NCBI GenBank assembly: GCA_039818985.1
Contig: JBCBSU010000001.1
Coordinates: 584,367 to 648,366 of the forward strand
Direction of reading: 5' to 3'
DNA length: 64,000 bases
DNA from: Pseudomonadota bacterium
Lineage (GTDB): Bacteria > Pseudomonadota > Alphaproteobacteria > Sphingomonadales > Sphingomonadaceae
Position numbers and translations under genes: made by a program. The notes beneath the pieces are model-generated. The model was not told the DNA's origin. It made no database searches and worked only from the letters and a program-made list of their open reading frames with translations. This document shows, in pieces, positions 43,707-53,437 of the stretch. How positions within the stretch are numbered: position 1 is the stretch's first letter; each line of letters starts with the position of its first letter.

Positions 43707-45383
43707 ATGAACACATCTATGACATCGCTTCGCGACGGTGATGCGGCGGATAATGCCGCTGCCGATGCGGCATCTTCCGCCACCTATGCAGGCTGGGCGT
43801 TCAAGGCGGTTTCGGTCGGCATCTCCATCTATGGCGCGATCCAGAGCGCCAGGCGTCATGCCGAGCTGATGGACACGCTGAAAAACTATCATGAGGAGGA
43901 AATGGCTGCGCTGGGCCAGATCATGAACCAGATCCTGTTCGGCCAGAAACAGGGATTGATGGAGACCTATGTCAACAACATCAACAATGTCTTCAAGGAT
44001 CTGACAGGGCTGGATTTTTCAGCAGAAGATACCACCAGCCAGCAGAAAATCGAAAAGTGGCTGACCAGCGTGCAGATGGATGGATCGCGTTGCGCATTGG
44101 ATAATCTGCGCAACTTCCATGACAAGATCAGCTTCGATCCCGATGCGCCCGACGGATCGCTGCTGGCGCTCTATTGCGACACGCTGTCAAACGACCACAA
44201 GACCCAGAGTCAGGGCTATGCGGCCCAGCTTTTCTGGAACGATGCCCTCAACATCGTGAAACGCGGACAGTGCAACCTTGTCGCGCGCTATATGATGGAG
44301 ATCGACCGCAACAATCAGGGCGACATTCCCGATGATGAATGGCGGGCAAAAACCGACAAGCCCGAGATTACCCAAGACCAGATCGAGGCGATGATCAACG
44401 ATGAATGGGATGGTGAGCTGGCCGATGGCTACACCAACAAATTCGACCAGATGTTCGACACGTTGCGCGACAATGGCTTTGCGTTTATCGCCGAAAGTGA
44501 CAGCGTCGACAGGGATTTCGACAGCAGCGCGGCAAGGGAACCGGACAGATCTGGGAGCGATGTTCTCAGCTGGAAAGAGAGCTGCGAAACCACCGACTAT
44601 CGCGACCCCGAGAATCAGAGCAATGGGTCCTATAAGACCTATAGCTATTCGACTTACGCGCTGGAGGGCAAAGCCGTTGCAGACAATGGCTGCGCCGTTA
44701 TCGGTCTGGAGTTTGTCAAGGCCGACGCAACCTATACCCTTCTGGGCGTGGACAGGCCGGTAAAGTCGGTCTCTCTCAGGCTCCATTTCGCCGCTATCGA
44801 TAACGTGCTTTCAGGGGCGTTGCTCTCGGACAGCGACATCAAAACCGTCACCATCGGCGATGATGGCAGCGAAAATTTTGAAAAACCTACCAAATGCTTC
44901 AAGCTCAGCCATGGCAATACGCATCATGTGAATACCGGCCATATCGATGTTGCCAACGGCGTGGTGCAGGACGGTGTCGATACCGATTGCGGGCCTTCCG
45001 AGCGCTTTGTCATAGTGGGTGCCGGACTGCGCAAGGCCAAAAAGATCCCGGGATATGACAGATCTTTTGCCCGCATCGAACTGCGTCTGTGGATGCAGAA
45101 ATATGACCTCGAAACTGGCACTCTGAACGGTGATATATTCACCGTGGACAGCGCCAATGTGAAATATCACGATTACCTTTCGGGTGCCGATGATGAAGGC
45201 GAGTTTGAGACCGATGACGAGATGAAGGAGAAATTCTCGCTGGTAGCAAGCCAGCCATCGACCGTGTCATTGCTCGGTGGCGCGGCCATCAGGCGCCGTG
45301 GAGGGGTCAGCTATTTCTCTTTGAAGCCGGAATATCTGCCCGACATTCCTGAACAGTCGGACGCAGGTGGGGACGGCGAATAA
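43707..45383 (+). CDS. Orphan 558-residue protein, helical N-terminus and beta-rich C-terminus
   Basis: I do not recognise a family. The N-terminal 40 residues are small and polar, then a mildly hydrophobic helix (YAGWAFKAVSVGISIYGAI, residues 27-45) leads into about 170 residues predicted largely helical, with HEEEMAALGQIMNQILFG. From about residue 290 the sequence turns beta-rich, with repeated GLEFVKADATYTLLGVD-like strands and scattered Cys/His (GNTHHVNTGHID), ending in an acidic tail. There is no Sec signal. The helix-bundle-then-beta layout is reminiscent of pore-forming or insecticidal toxins, but this is only a resemblance. ATG 43707 is preceded by GGGGAGA. It stands alone between a terminator and the dehalogenase gene. 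Confidence 0.6.
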   Translation: MNTSMTSLRDGDAADNAAADAASSATYAGWAFKAVSVGISIYGAIQSARRHAELMDTLKNYHEEEMAALGQIMNQILFGQKQGLMETYVNNINNVFKDLTGLDFSAEDTTSQQKIEKWLTSVQMDGSRCALDNLRNFHDKISFDPDAPDGSLLALYCDTLSNDHKTQSQGYAAQLFWNDALNIVKRGQCNLVARYMMEIDRNNQGDIPDDEWRAKTDKPEITQDQIEAMINDEWDGELADGYTNKFDQMFDTLRDNGFAFIAESDSVDRDFDSSAAREPDRSGSDVLSWKESCETTDYRDPENQSNGSYKTYSYSTYALEGKAVADNGCAVIGLEFVKADATYTLLGVDRPVKSVSLRLHFAAIDNVLSGALLSDSDIKTVTIGDDGSENFEKPTKCFKLSHGNTHHVNTGHIDVANGVVQDGVDTDCGPSERFVIVGAGLRKAKKIPGYDRSFARIELRLWMQKYDLETGTLNGDIFTVDSANVKYHDYLSGADDEGEFETDDEMKEKFSLVASQPSTVSLLGGAAIRRRGGVSYFSLKPEYLPDIPEQSDAGGDGE

Positions 45384-45419
45384 CCGGAATCGGTTGACCG
45401 GCCATTGCCGGGCTGACAG

Positions 45420-45445
45420 TCTCCTGAAAAACACGTTTCAGGAGA
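45420..45445 (+). promoter_or_regulatory. Hairpin that hides the ribosome binding site of the dehalogenase gene
   Basis: TCTCCTGAAA (45420-45429) and TTTCAGGAGA (45436-45445) are perfect reverse complements with a six-base loop; G-U and A-U pairs can extend the stem to 12. The whole Shine-Dalgarno AGGAGA (45440-45445), six bases before the ATG at 45452, lies in the 3' arm. No T run follows, so it is not a terminator. Confidence 0.6.
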
Positions 45446-45451
45446 TTACCG

Positions 45452-46360
45452 ATGACCATCAAGGCCCTGCGCACCCCCGAAGAGCGTTTCGCCAATCTGC
45501 CCGATTTTGACTATCCGGTCGGCTATGTCGATGACTTGGCGGGCTATGAGGGGTTGCGCATCGCCTATGTGCATGCCGGGCCGGAAGACGCGGAGCACAC
45601 CTTTCTCTGCCTGCATGGCGAGCCTAGCTGGTCGTTTCTCTATCGCCGCATGATCCCGGTCTTTCTCGAAAGCGGGGCGCGGGTGATCGCGCCCGACCTG
45701 CTTGGCTTTGGCCGCTCGGACAAGCCGGCGGAACAGTCTGACTATACCTTCGATTTCCACCGTAACTATCTGCTGGCGCTGGTCGAACGGCTCGACCTCA
45801 AGAACATCACCCTGGTGGTACAGGATTGGGGCGGGCTGCTGGGGTTGACGCTGCCGGTCGATGCCAAATTCCGCGCGCGCTTCTCACGGCTGATTGTGAT
45901 GAACACCGGGCTGGGGCTGGGGCGCGGCATGACCGAGGGGTTCAAGGCATGGAAGAATTATGCGTTATCGACGCCCGACCTGCCCATTGGTGCGTTGATC
46001 GCGCGCGGTACACCGCATCTCAGCGAGGCCGAGATTGCCGCCTATGATGCACCGTTCCCCGATGCCAGCTACAAGGCCGGAGCGCAGGTGTTTCCCGCAC
46101 TGGTGCCGGTCGAGCCGGATATGGAAGGCGTTGATGTCTCCAAACAGGCTGCTGCCTATTGGTCGGAGGATTTTGAAGGCCCCAGCTTTATGGCCATCGG
46201 CGCCGCGGATCCGGTACTGGGCACCGAGGCGATGCTGGGCCTGCACAAATATATAAAAGGCTGTGCCGAACCGATGATTATCGAGGATGGCGGCCATTTC
46301 GTGCAGGAATGGGGCGAGCCGATTGCCCGTGCGGCGCTCAAGCATTTCGGGGATATCTAA
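45452..46360 (+). CDS. Haloalkane dehalogenase (HLD-I/DhlA-like)
   Basis: A 302-residue alpha/beta hydrolase that should cleave carbon-halogen bonds by hydrolysis. HGEPSWSFLYR (55-65) gives the oxyanion-hole Glu57; VQDWGG (123-128) holds the nucleophile Asp125 followed by the halide-binding Trp126; FKAWKNY holds Trp167, in the position of the second halide-binding Trp of DhlA; AADPVLG has Asp253 as the acid; GGHFVQE has the base His282. The Trp-Trp halide pair and HGEP put it in subfamily HLD-I. Expression may be controlled by the hairpin just upstream. It could act on natural haloorganics; epoxide hydrolase is less likely because of the Trp pair. Confidence 0.9.
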   Translation: MTIKALRTPEERFANLPDFDYPVGYVDDLAGYEGLRIAYVHAGPEDAEHTFLCLHGEPSWSFLYRRMIPVFLESGARVIAPDLLGFGRSDKPAEQSDYTFDFHRNYLLALVERLDLKNITLVVQDWGGLLGLTLPVDAKFRARFSRLIVMNTGLGLGRGMTEGFKAWKNYALSTPDLPIGALIARGTPHLSEAEIAAYDAPFPDASYKAGAQVFPALVPVEPDMEGVDVSKQAAAYWSEDFEGPSFMAIGAADPVLGTEAMLGLHKYIKGCAEPMIIEDGGHFVQEWGEPIARAALKHFGDI

Positions 46361-46470
46361 GCCTGCGCGCTGTCTTGCTGACAGCCAATCCATGGGCCCT
46401 TCTGACAGTCCTGGCCGGTTCCATTCGTGCCGGTCAGCCTATCGCTATTGCAAAATTCTGAAAATGATAT

Positions 46471-46488
46471 AATTATGATATCATAATT
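46471..46488. promoter_or_regulatory. 18-bp perfect palindrome upstream of the SPFH operon
   Basis: AATTATGATATCATAATT is perfectly palindromic without spacer, 28 bases before the ATG at 46516 and in an AT-rich promoter-like stretch. The core ATGATATCAT is typical of dimeric repressor operators. The ribbon-helix-helix protein two genes down or an unlinked PadR/MarR-type protein could bind it. Confidence 0.5.
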
Positions 46489-46515
46489 TATTGGATTTTC
46501 GGAGAGGAGATTCGC

Positions 46516-47409
46516 ATGAGTGACATGCGCGATACCGGGCTGGTGGCGACAGTCGAGATGCGGGCCCGTACCAGCAATGGCTATGGTATGCTGGTGTTGC
46601 TGCTGGTGTTCCTGGCGGCGTTGCTGTTCTGCCTGGTCAATATTGATGGCGGCGGCATTTTTGTCCTCGGCGTGGTCCTATCGGCCTTTGCCTTTCTGTT
46701 CGTTGCCGTTGGCTTTTACCTGCTCAACCCCAATGAAGCTGCGGCGATCCAGCTTTTCGGCGCCTATCGCGGCACCGATCGCAATACCGGATTGCGCTGG
46801 CGGCTGCCCTGGCTCAGCCGCAGGAAAATCTCGGTACGGGTGCACAATGTCACCTCGGAAACGGTGAAGGTCAATGATCTGCGTGGTAACCCGATCGAGA
46901 TCGCCACTAACGTCGTGTGGCGCGTCACCGATACCGCCAAGGCGCTTTTCGATGTCGAAGACTATAAGGAATTTGTCGACATCCAGATCGAAAGTGCGGT
47001 GCGCGTCATCGGTGCGCGCTACCCTTATGATGATATCGAGCATGATGAGGTGACGTTGCGCGGCGATGCCGAAGAAGTCAGCCATGAGCTGGAAAAACAG
47101 TTGCAGGAGCGCGTTGGTCAGGCCGGCGTGATTATTGATGAATGCCGGTTGACACATCTCGCCTATGCCCCGGAAATCGCGCAGGCAATGTTGCGGCGGC
47201 AACAGGCCGAAGCGGTGGTTGCGGCGCGCACCAGGCTGGTCGATGGCGCCGTCGGCATGGTCGAAATGGCGCTGGAAAAGCTGAGCGATAAAGATGTGGT
47301 AGAACTGGACGATGAGCGCCGCGCGGCGATGGTATCGAACCTCATGGTGGTGCTGTGCGGCGAGCGTGATACCCAGCCAGTGGTCAATACCGGCTCGCTC
47401 TATCAATAA
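46516..47409 (+). CDS. SPFH (stomatin/prohibitin) domain membrane protein
   Basis: A 297-residue protein with two membrane segments (about residues 25-43 and 50-72), then an SPFH/band-7 domain from [30 protein letters not shown] to about residue 250, including [13 protein letters not shown] and the helical [25 protein letters not shown]. Such proteins scaffold membrane microdomains and often work with stress or protease systems. It is the first gene of a three-gene operon with a ribbon-helix-helix protein and a small two-TM protein. ATG 46516 has GGAGAGGAG upstream. Confidence 0.9.
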   Translation: MSDMRDTGLVATVEMRARTSNGYGMLVLLLVFLAALLFCLVNIDGGGIFVLGVVLSAFAFLFVAVGFYLLNPNEAAAIQLFGAYRGTDRNTGLRWRLPWLSRRKISVRVHNVTSETVKVNDLRGNPIEIATNVVWRVTDTAKALFDVEDYKEFVDIQIESAVRVIGARYPYDDIEHDEVTLRGDAEEVSHELEKQLQERVGQAGVIIDECRLTHLAYAPEIAQAMLRRQQAEAVVAARTRLVDGAVGMVEMALEKLSDKDVVELDDERRAAMVSNLMVVLCGERDTQPVVNTGSLYQ

Positions 47410-47430
47410 CCTTGCGGAAGGCGGCCATCG

Positions 47431-47691
47431 GTGCCCGACAAACCCAAGCTCGCGGCCAAAAAGGCATTCGCCCTGCGGATGGATCCGGCACTGCATGATG
47501 CGCTGGAACGGCTGGCGGCGAGCGAATTGCGCAGCGTCAACGCGCAAATAGAGGTGCTGCTTCGCGATGCGCTGGCACGGCGCGGGGTCAAGCTGGCGCC
47601 GCCGGTCAAGCGCAAACGTGGTCGCCCACCGAAAAACCCGCCTGAAAGCCCATCTCGCAAGAGCGATGATGCGAAAGGAGACAAAGGATGA
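47431..47691 (+). CDS. Ribbon-helix-helix (Arc-type) DNA-binding protein with AT-hook-like tail
   Basis: An 86-residue basic protein. Residues 11-50 (KAFALRMDPALHDALERL, then ELRSVNAQIEVLLRDAL) fit the Arc/MetJ ribbon-helix-helix fold: one strand that contacts DNA and two helices. The tail has KRKRGRPPKNP, an AT-hook-like RGRP core that would bind the minor groove of AT-rich DNA. It starts with GTG, with GGAAGG upstream, and its stop overlaps the next start (ATGA). Autoregulation through the AT-rich palindrome at 46471 is a reasonable guess. It is also similar to RHH antitoxins, but no toxin is seen. Confidence 0.8.
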   Translation: MPDKPKLAAKKAFALRMDPALHDALERLAASELRSVNAQIEVLLRDALARRGVKLAPPVKRKRGRPPKNPPESPSRKSDDAKGDKG

Positions 47692-47951
47692 TCCACCTGT
47701 TTACCGGTGATGAAAAATGGTTCCGCCAGAAGAGCTATGGCTATGGTGCCGGCTGGCCGATCAAATGGCAGGGCTGGGTGCTGATGGCCTCTTATCTGCT
47801 GGTGGTGATCGGCATTGCCCAAGGGCTGATGGCTTCGGGGGGAGCGCGGTTTCTCGCCGGGATTGCCCTGCTGATCATTGTCTCGGTGCTGATGCTGCGG
47901 ATTGTCCATAGCCGTACCGAAGGCGGTTGGCGCTGGCGTTGGAACGACTGA
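47688..47951 (+). CDS. Small two-TM membrane protein of the SPFH operon
   Basis: An 87-residue protein overlapping the RHH gene by four bases. A Trp/Tyr-rich amphipathic start (EKWFRQKSYGYGAGWPIKWQG) is followed by two membrane segments at about residues 30-48 and 53-72, and an Arg/Trp-rich cytoplasmic end (GGWRWRWND). I do not recognise the family. Conservation of the three-gene order in other sphingomonads would show whether it acts with the SPFH protein. Confidence 0.65.
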   Translation: MIHLFTGDEKWFRQKSYGYGAGWPIKWQGWVLMASYLLVVIGIAQGLMASGGARFLAGIALLIIVSVLMLRIVHSRTEGGWRWRWND

Positions 47952-47979
47952 GTCCATTTCGCATCAGGAGGATGAGACC

Positions 47980-48966
47980 ATGTTGATCAGGGCGGGAAGA
48001 GTGATTGCGCTGGTGCTGGCATTGTCCGGTACCACGGCTATGGCGCTGCAGGATAAACAGGCGGGGCAAAGCGAGGTCAGCATTGACGGGCCTGAAGCGC
48101 CGATTATCGGCAGCCTTACGACCAGCAGTGCCGAAGATGCGCCGCTTGTGATCATCATCCCCGGATCCGGTCCCACGGACCGCGATGGCAACAACCCGCT
48201 GGGAGTGCGGGCGCAGAGCTATAAATTGCTGGCCGAGGCGCTGGCGGAAAGGGGTATCGACACCATTCGTTATGACAAACGCGGCATGTTCGCCAGTAAA
48301 GGGGCTATTGCAGATGCCAACGCCGTCACCATTGCCGATTATGCCGCCGATGCGCTGGCATTTGCGGAACAGGATATGGCGTCCTCGGGGCGGCCATGTG
48401 CCTGGCTGCTGGGGCATAGTGAGGGTGGACTGATTGCGCTTGCCGCAGCCCGGTCAGCCAGCATATGTGGCCTGGTGCTGGTGGCAACGCCGGGGCGGAC
48501 AATTGGCGCTTTGCTGCGCGATCAGCTGAGGGCCAATCCGGCCAATGCTCCGATACTCGACCAGGCAATGCAGGCTATCGATACGCTGGAGGCTGGACAG
48601 ACCTTTGATGACAGCAGCCTGCATCCTGGGCTGCTACCGCTGTTCAACCGCAGCGTACAGCCCTTCCTGATCGACATGATGCGCTATAACCCTCAGGCGC
48701 TTATCGCCGATACCGATAAGCCGGTGCTGCTGCTATATGGCACCAGTGATATCCAGGTCACGCAGGAAGAGGGAGAGCTACTCAAAACCGCCAACGACAG
48801 GGCGAAGCTGATCATATTGCCCGATGTCAACCACGTCTTGAAAGCTGTGCCGGACGGTGACCGTGCCGCCAATCTGATGAGCTATCAAAATCCGGATATG
48901 CCTCTGGCGCCGGGTGTCGCCGACAGCATTGCCGGTTTCATCACGGCAAAAACGAAAGCCGATTAG
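47980..48966 (+). CDS. Secreted alpha/beta hydrolase (serine esterase-like)
   Basis: A 328-residue periplasmic hydrolase. A signal peptide (hydrophobic residues 8-17, cleavage after AMA near 22) precedes an alpha/beta hydrolase domain: oxyanion-hole region IIIPGSGPTDRDGNNPLG near residues 58-75, nucleophile elbow GHSEGG near residue 148, an acidic residue in LLYGTSDIQVT and a His in LPDVNHVLK near 285. The GSGPxDRDGN block matches a family of secreted esterases and acyl hydrolases. ATG 47980 has CAGGAGGATG upstream. It is transcribed in the same direction as the SPFH operon, 28 bases after it. Confidence 0.87.
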   Translation: MLIRAGRVIALVLALSGTTAMALQDKQAGQSEVSIDGPEAPIIGSLTTSSAEDAPLVIIIPGSGPTDRDGNNPLGVRAQSYKLLAEALAERGIDTIRYDKRGMFASKGAIADANAVTIADYAADALAFAEQDMASSGRPCAWLLGHSEGGLIALAAARSASICGLVLVATPGRTIGALLRDQLRANPANAPILDQAMQAIDTLEAGQTFDDSSLHPGLLPLFNRSVQPFLIDMMRYNPQALIADTDKPVLLLYGTSDIQVTQEEGELLKTANDRAKLIILPDVNHVLKAVPDGDRAANLMSYQNPDMPLAPGVADSIAGFITAKTKAD

Positions 48967-49063
48967 CGTTCTGACGCACGGCTGATCAATATGGCGATGT
49001 GCGCCCCCGACTTGCGCATCTATACGCATGTAATTCTGATCATGCGCTGCTCCTATCGGGCTT

Positions 49064-49825
49064 TTGTTGCAGGCTGAAGAGGTAAAATGCCGCTGTTGTC
49101 TGTGGTCCGGCGGGATAAAGCGCTTGCTGCCAACACTGGATTTTGCAACAGATAATGGCGTGGTAGAGGGTAGTGCAGCAGCGGGAAGCGCATCCCAGGA
49201 AGCGGTTGCCGCATGGCGCGGTGTCCGTGACGACAGTTCGATACAGTTCGACCAGCCGCCGCCGCCCGAGCCGCCTGATCCGCCCTTTGAAACACCCGAA
49301 TGGCTGAAAGCTACTGGCGAATCAATCAGTGACGCATTTGCTGGATTGGGCGCTGCTTTGACGGGGATTTGGCCGGTACTGCAATATGTCCTGCTGGCGC
49401 TGCTCGCGGTGGGGGTGTTTGCGCTGATTGTCTATATCGGGAGCAACATCATTGCCGACAGGCGCAAGCTGGATGATGCCACAGTCGATACCGGCTGGCG
49501 ACCCGATGCCAAGGCTGCCCGGGCGCTGCTTGAAGAAGCCGATGCGCTGGCGGCAAAAGGCGAGTTTGCCGAGGCGATCAGGCTGATATTGTGGCGCTCG
49601 ATCGAGGATATCACCAAGGCCGAGCCACGCGCTATCATCCCTTCCAATACCGCACGCGAGATCAGCCGCTTCACCATATTGTCCGATCATGCGCGCAATG
49701 TGTTCACCATGATCGCCGGTCATGTCGAGCGCGGCATCTTCGCTGGCCAGTCGCTGGGCCGCGAGGCTTGGGAAGAAGCGCGCAGCGCCTATGACAGCTT
49801 TGCCATTGCCGGAGACGCGCGATGA
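49064..49825 (+). CDS. DUF4129-type membrane protein
   Basis: A 253-residue protein if the TTG at 49064 is used. Inner-membrane segment at about residues 103-128, flanked by a Pro-rich periplasmic stretch (PPPPEPPDPPFE) and a cytoplasmic helical domain resembling DUF4129 (ARALLEEADALAAKGEFAEAIRLILWRSIEDI). Start is unclear: TTG 49064, TTG 49124 (with GGGATAAAG upstream) and GTG 49160 are options. It opens a six-gene operon with DUF4350, MoxR, DUF58, SpoIIM and RDD proteins, an arrangement seen in many proteobacteria and linked to a MoxR/von Willebrand chaperone-like system. Exact function is unknown. Confidence 0.75.
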   Translation: MLQAEEVKCRCCLWSGGIKRLLPTLDFATDNGVVEGSAAAGSASQEAVAAWRGVRDDSSIQFDQPPPPEPPDPPFETPEWLKATGESISDAFAGLGAALTGIWPVLQYVLLALLAVGVFALIVYIGSNIIADRRKLDDATVDTGWRPDAKAARALLEEADALAAKGEFAEAIRLILWRSIEDITKAEPRAIIPSNTAREISRFTILSDHARNVFTMIAGHVERGIFAGQSLGREAWEEARSAYDSFAIAGDAR

Positions 49826-51144
49826 GTGAGGCAACTGCTTCTGCCCCAACTTCCGGTGCTGGCGATGGTGGTGTAGCGGCACCGTTTACGCGCCCGACAC
49901 TGCTTGCCATGGTGCTTGTCGGCTGTCTTGCATTTCTTGCGATGCTGTACAGCCTCGGCGCTGGCAATCCGCTTTCCAACCAGGATGGTGACAGCGGTCA
50001 TGCGGCATCGAAAAGCCTGATCGGCTATCATGGCCTGGTCGACCTGTTGCGGGATACCGGTGCAGATGTGTCGCTGTCGCGCACACCGGCGGCGGCAGGT
50101 GATTATTCACTGCTGGTGGTTACACCAGACTTTCGCGCCGACTGGGAAGAGGTTGGTGGCCTGATATCGCGCCACCGGTTTAACGGGCCGACGCTTGTTA
50201 TCCTGCCCAAATGGATCGTTATGCGCGATCGTCAACTGGAGCGTGGCTGGGTCCGCCTCGTCGATACGCTGGAGCAGCAAATCACCAATGATGAGATCGG
50301 CTTTACCACCACCATATCCCAGGCGGACAGCCGTAACCGCCGGTTGATGACAGGACTGGGGGCGGTCCCAAAAACGCCGGAGAAACTGGCTACGTTCGAC
50401 AGCGATGACGTCCATCCAATGGTAAGCGATGCCAGGACAGGGAAGCCGGTAATCGGCTATGTCGATGATACATACGGTTTTGACTGGCTCAACACGCTGC
50501 AGCCGCATGCGCCGCCGCCATCGGGCAGCGACCCCGAGGAATATGAATATTACGACGCCTGGCCGGTGGTGCTGGTTGCCGATCCCGATCTTTTCAACAA
50601 TATGGGGCTGGCCGAGCAGGAAACAGCGCTGCACGCGCTGCGGCTGTTCGAGGCGCTTGATCGAGACGATGACCTGCCGATTGTCTTCGACCTCACAGCC
50701 AATGGCCTGGGCCGCGCCGACAATCTGTTGACACTGGCATTTCGTCCGCCTTTTCTCGCGGCGACCATCTGTTTTCTTGTCGCTGCATTCATGGTCGGCT
50801 GGGTCGCCTTTACCCGCTTTGCCCCGCCCATGCTCGCGGCAAGGGTGATCGATTTCGGCAAGGAAACGCTGGTCAGCAACAGCGCTGCGACAATGCGGCT
50901 GTTGCGGCGCGAGCATCTGCTGCGCGAGCCCTATGCCAATCTGATCCGCCGCATGGCGATCCGGCGTCTGGGGCTGCCGCCAACCATGGATGCCGATGCT
51001 ATCACTGCCCGGCTCGATGCCGAGACTCCTGATGACGTGATGCCCTATAGCGTTCGCCGTGACCGGCTGCTGGCGGCACGCAAGCCCAAAGACATCGCCG
51101 TAGCTGCGGCGGAACTCCATGCATGGAAGAAGGACTATTTATGA
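49822..51144 (+). CDS. DUF4350 domain membrane protein
   Basis: A 440-residue protein starting inside the stop of the previous gene (ATGA). One membrane segment lies near residues 27-50, then a periplasmic DUF4350-type domain with [33 protein letters not shown], which resembles the GATase1-like fold used for ligand sensing, and a second membrane segment near residues 310-332 followed by a cytoplasmic helical tail ([21 protein letters not shown]). Conserved next to MoxR-DUF58 genes; function is not known. Confidence 0.8.
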   Translation: MSEATASAPTSGAGDGGVAAPFTRPTLLAMVLVGCLAFLAMLYSLGAGNPLSNQDGDSGHAASKSLIGYHGLVDLLRDTGADVSLSRTPAAAGDYSLLVVTPDFRADWEEVGGLISRHRFNGPTLVILPKWIVMRDRQLERGWVRLVDTLEQQITNDEIGFTTTISQADSRNRRLMTGLGAVPKTPEKLATFDSDDVHPMVSDARTGKPVIGYVDDTYGFDWLNTLQPHAPPPSGSDPEEYEYYDAWPVVLVADPDLFNNMGLAEQETALHALRLFEALDRDDDLPIVFDLTANGLGRADNLLTLAFRPPFLAATICFLVAAFMVGWVAFTRFAPPMLAARVIDFGKETLVSNSAATMRLLRREHLLREPYANLIRRMAIRRLGLPPTMDADAITARLDAETPDDVMPYSVRRDRLLAARKPKDIAVAAAELHAWKKDYL

Positions 51145-52100
51145 CCGATACCGCCGCGGTGCAGGCACTGGCACAGGATATCCGCAGCGAGATCGCCAAG
51201 GCGATTGTCGGCCAGGATGATGTTATCGATCACCTGCTGATCGCGCTGTTTTCCGGCGGCCATATCCTGCTCGAAGGGCCTCCGGGAACGGCCAAGACCT
51301 TTCTGGCGCAGTGCTTTGCCGCCACGCTGTCGCTCGAATATGGTCGTATCCAGTTCACTCCGGATCTGATGCCGGGGGATATTCTCGGCTCCAATCTGTT
51401 CAATTTCCAGACCAGCAGTTTCACCCTGACACGGGGGCCGATTTTCTGCGAGTTGCTGCTCGCTGACGAGATCAACCGCACCCCGCCCAAGACACAGGCG
51501 GCACTGCTCGAGGCGATGCAGGAACGTGCGGTCACCATCGATGGCGAGCGCTATTCTCTGCCCGAGCAGTTCATGGTGGTGGCGACTCAGAACCCGATCG
51601 AGCAGCAGGGCGTCTATCCACTGCCCGAAGCGCAGCTCGACCGCTTTCTGTTCAAGGTGGTGGTGGGCTATCCCGGTGCCGAAGAGGAGCGCAATATCGT
51701 CGCGACTTATGGCCAGCGGGCACGGGTGCAGCGACCCAATGATCTGGGTGTCGAGGCGATTGTCGACAAGCCCAGGCTCGCGGCTGCCATGGATACGGTG
51801 CGCCAGGTGCGGCTGGTCGACGATATTGTCGATTATATCGTCCGGCTGGTGCGTGCGACCCGCGATGACAGCGCACTGGAAAACGGTGCCAGCCCTCGCG
51901 CCGCGGTGATGCTGGCCAATGCGGCGCGGGCACGCGCGGTGCTGCATGGCCGCGATTATGCCATCCCCGATGATGTCAAGGCGTTGGCGGCCTCGGTGCT
52001 GCGCCACCGCATCATGCTGTCGCCGGGTGCCGAGATAGAGGGCCGCCAGATTGAGGATATCGTTGACACCCTGATCGAACAGACGGAAGCACCGCGTTGA
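51141..52100 (+). CDS. MoxR-family AAA+ ATPase
   Basis: A 319-residue AAA+ ATPase of the MoxR clade, thought to remodel proteins with von Willebrand (DUF58-type) partners. Walker [10 protein letters not shown] near residues 49-57, Walker [23 protein letters not shown] near 108-130, sensor-1 region [24 protein letters not shown] (split over 145-168), and a C-terminal helical lid are all present. It starts inside the DUF4350 stop, with AAGGA upstream, and its stop overlaps the DUF58 start. Confidence 0.95.
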   Translation: MTDTAAVQALAQDIRSEIAKAIVGQDDVIDHLLIALFSGGHILLEGPPGTAKTFLAQCFAATLSLEYGRIQFTPDLMPGDILGSNLFNFQTSSFTLTRGPIFCELLLADEINRTPPKTQAALLEAMQERAVTIDGERYSLPEQFMVVATQNPIEQQGVYPLPEAQLDRFLFKVVVGYPGAEEERNIVATYGQRARVQRPNDLGVEAIVDKPRLAAAMDTVRQVRLVDDIVDYIVRLVRATRDDSALENGASPRAAVMLANAARARAVLHGRDYAIPDDVKALAASVLRHRIMLSPGAEIEGRQIEDIVDTLIEQTEAPR

Positions 52101-53437
52101 TTGCGCCGACCCAGCGTGCGGTTGTTCTGGTCGCCGCTGGCGCGCCGCTGGCGCTGGTCATTGCCACGCTCATGCCCGCAGCCTGGGGCATCGGTCTTGC
52201 CTGGTCGGGGACGATCCTGTTGCTGATGCTCGCCGATGCTTTGCTGATCCCGAAAATGCGGACGATGCGCATCGACATCCCCGGATTTGGCGAGGTTGGC
52301 CAACCGCTGGAGGCGCAGATGCAGGTCGAACTGGCATCGCGCCCGGTTCATCGGACAATGCAGGGCTTCATTGGTGTCGACAGTCGGGTCGATGCCAGTG
52401 GTCGGGCACTGTTTGATCTCGATCATGATCTCGCAGCACTGCCGGTCGAGGATGACGCCGGCAATGTCTGGTCTGCCACTGTCACCTTGACGCCGAACCG
52501 CCGGGGACCGGGGCTGGTCAGCCATATCGGTGCGCGCTGGACCGGACCGCTGGGTCTGGTCTGGCGTCAACAGGAACGGCAATGCGACCGCGAAGTGCGG
52601 ATATTGCCCGATGTATCGCCGATCCGCAGCCCCACGGTGCAGCTGTTCCTGCGCGATGCGCTCTATGGCATAGTGGCGCGCAAGATCCGCGGTGAGGGCA
52701 CCGAATTCGACGCACTGGCCGACTATCAGCCAGGCATGGATAGGCGCAGCATCGACTGGAAAGGTTCGGCGCGGCACACAAGGCTGCTGGCCAAGGAATA
52801 TGACACCGAGCGCAACAATCAGATCGTCTTCGCGCTCGATTGCGGCAATGCCATGTGTGAGCCGATTGACGGGCTGGCACGGATCGACCGGGCGGTGCAG
52901 GCGGCGCTGCTGACCGCCTTTGCCGCGTTGAAATCGGGTGACCGCGCGGCGCTGATGGCCTTTGCCGCCAAGCCCGAAATCTTCTCTCCCTTTGTTAACG
53001 GCACGCGTCAGTTTCACCGCTTTCAGGGCGAAGCTGCAGCGATCGAATATCGCCATCAGGAGACCAATTTCACCCTTGCAATGGCAACACTGGCGGCGCG
53101 GCTCAAGCGGCGTTCGCTGATCGTCATTCTGACCGATTTTGCCGACACCACCAGTGCTGAATTAATGCTGGAGTCAGTGGGAAGGCTGGTTGATCGGCAT
53201 CTGGTGCTGTTCGTGGTGATGCAGGATGCGACGCTGGAGAACATTGCCGAACATGCGCCGCGCGATATCGACCGTCTGGCCGAGAGCGTGACCGCCGATG
53301 CACTGATCACCGAGAAACAGCTGGTGATAACCCGGCTGCGGCACATGGGGGTCGATGTTATCGAGGCGCCCTATCAGGATATCGGTACCCGCCTGCTCAA
53401 TGCCTATCTGCGCATCAAGAAAAGAGGGTCGCTGTAA
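52097..53437 (+). CDS. DUF58 domain protein (von Willebrand A-like)
   Basis: A 446-residue protein. Two hydrophobic segments near the N-terminus (residues 8-50) anchor it; the cytoplasmic part contains the DUF58 signature [40 protein letters not shown] (residues 197-235 in pieces), next to a vWA-like beta sheet with FALDCGNAM and [11 protein letters not shown] (MIDAS-like Asp/Ser/Thr). Partner of the MoxR ATPase. It begins with TTG overlapping the MoxR stop (TTGA); its stop shares a base with the next start. Confidence 0.88.
   Translation: MIAPTQRAVVLVAAGAPLALVIATLMPAAWGIGLAWSGTILLLMLADALLIPKMRTMRIDIPGFGEVGQPLEAQMQVELASRPVHRTMQGFIGVDSRVDASGRALFDLDHDLAALPVEDDAGNVWSATVTLTPNRRGPGLVSHIGARWTGPLGLVWRQQERQCDREVRILPDVSPIRSPTVQLFLRDALYGIVARKIRGEGTEFDALADYQPGMDRRSIDWKGSARHTRLLAKEYDTERNNQIVFALDCGNAMCEPIDGLARIDRAVQAALLTAFAALKSGDRAALMAFAAKPEIFSPFVNGTRQFHRFQGEAAAIEYRHQETNFTLAMATLAARLKRRSLIVILTDFADTTSAELMLESVGRLVDRHLVLFVVMQDATLENIAEHAPRDIDRLAESVTADALITEKQLVITRLRHMGVDVIEAPYQDIGTRLLNAYLRIKKRGSL

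Noticed and set aside
46360-46440. Terminator after the dehalogenase gene
   Set aside because: CTGTC-TTG-CTGACAG forms a short stem, but it is weak and lacks a T run.
47431-47951. Toxin-antitoxin pair made of the RHH protein and the small membrane protein
   Set aside because: The RHH protein resembles antitoxins, but the partner has two membrane segments with no toxin motif and the pair follows an SPFH gene in the same operon, which fits a regulator plus membrane partner better.
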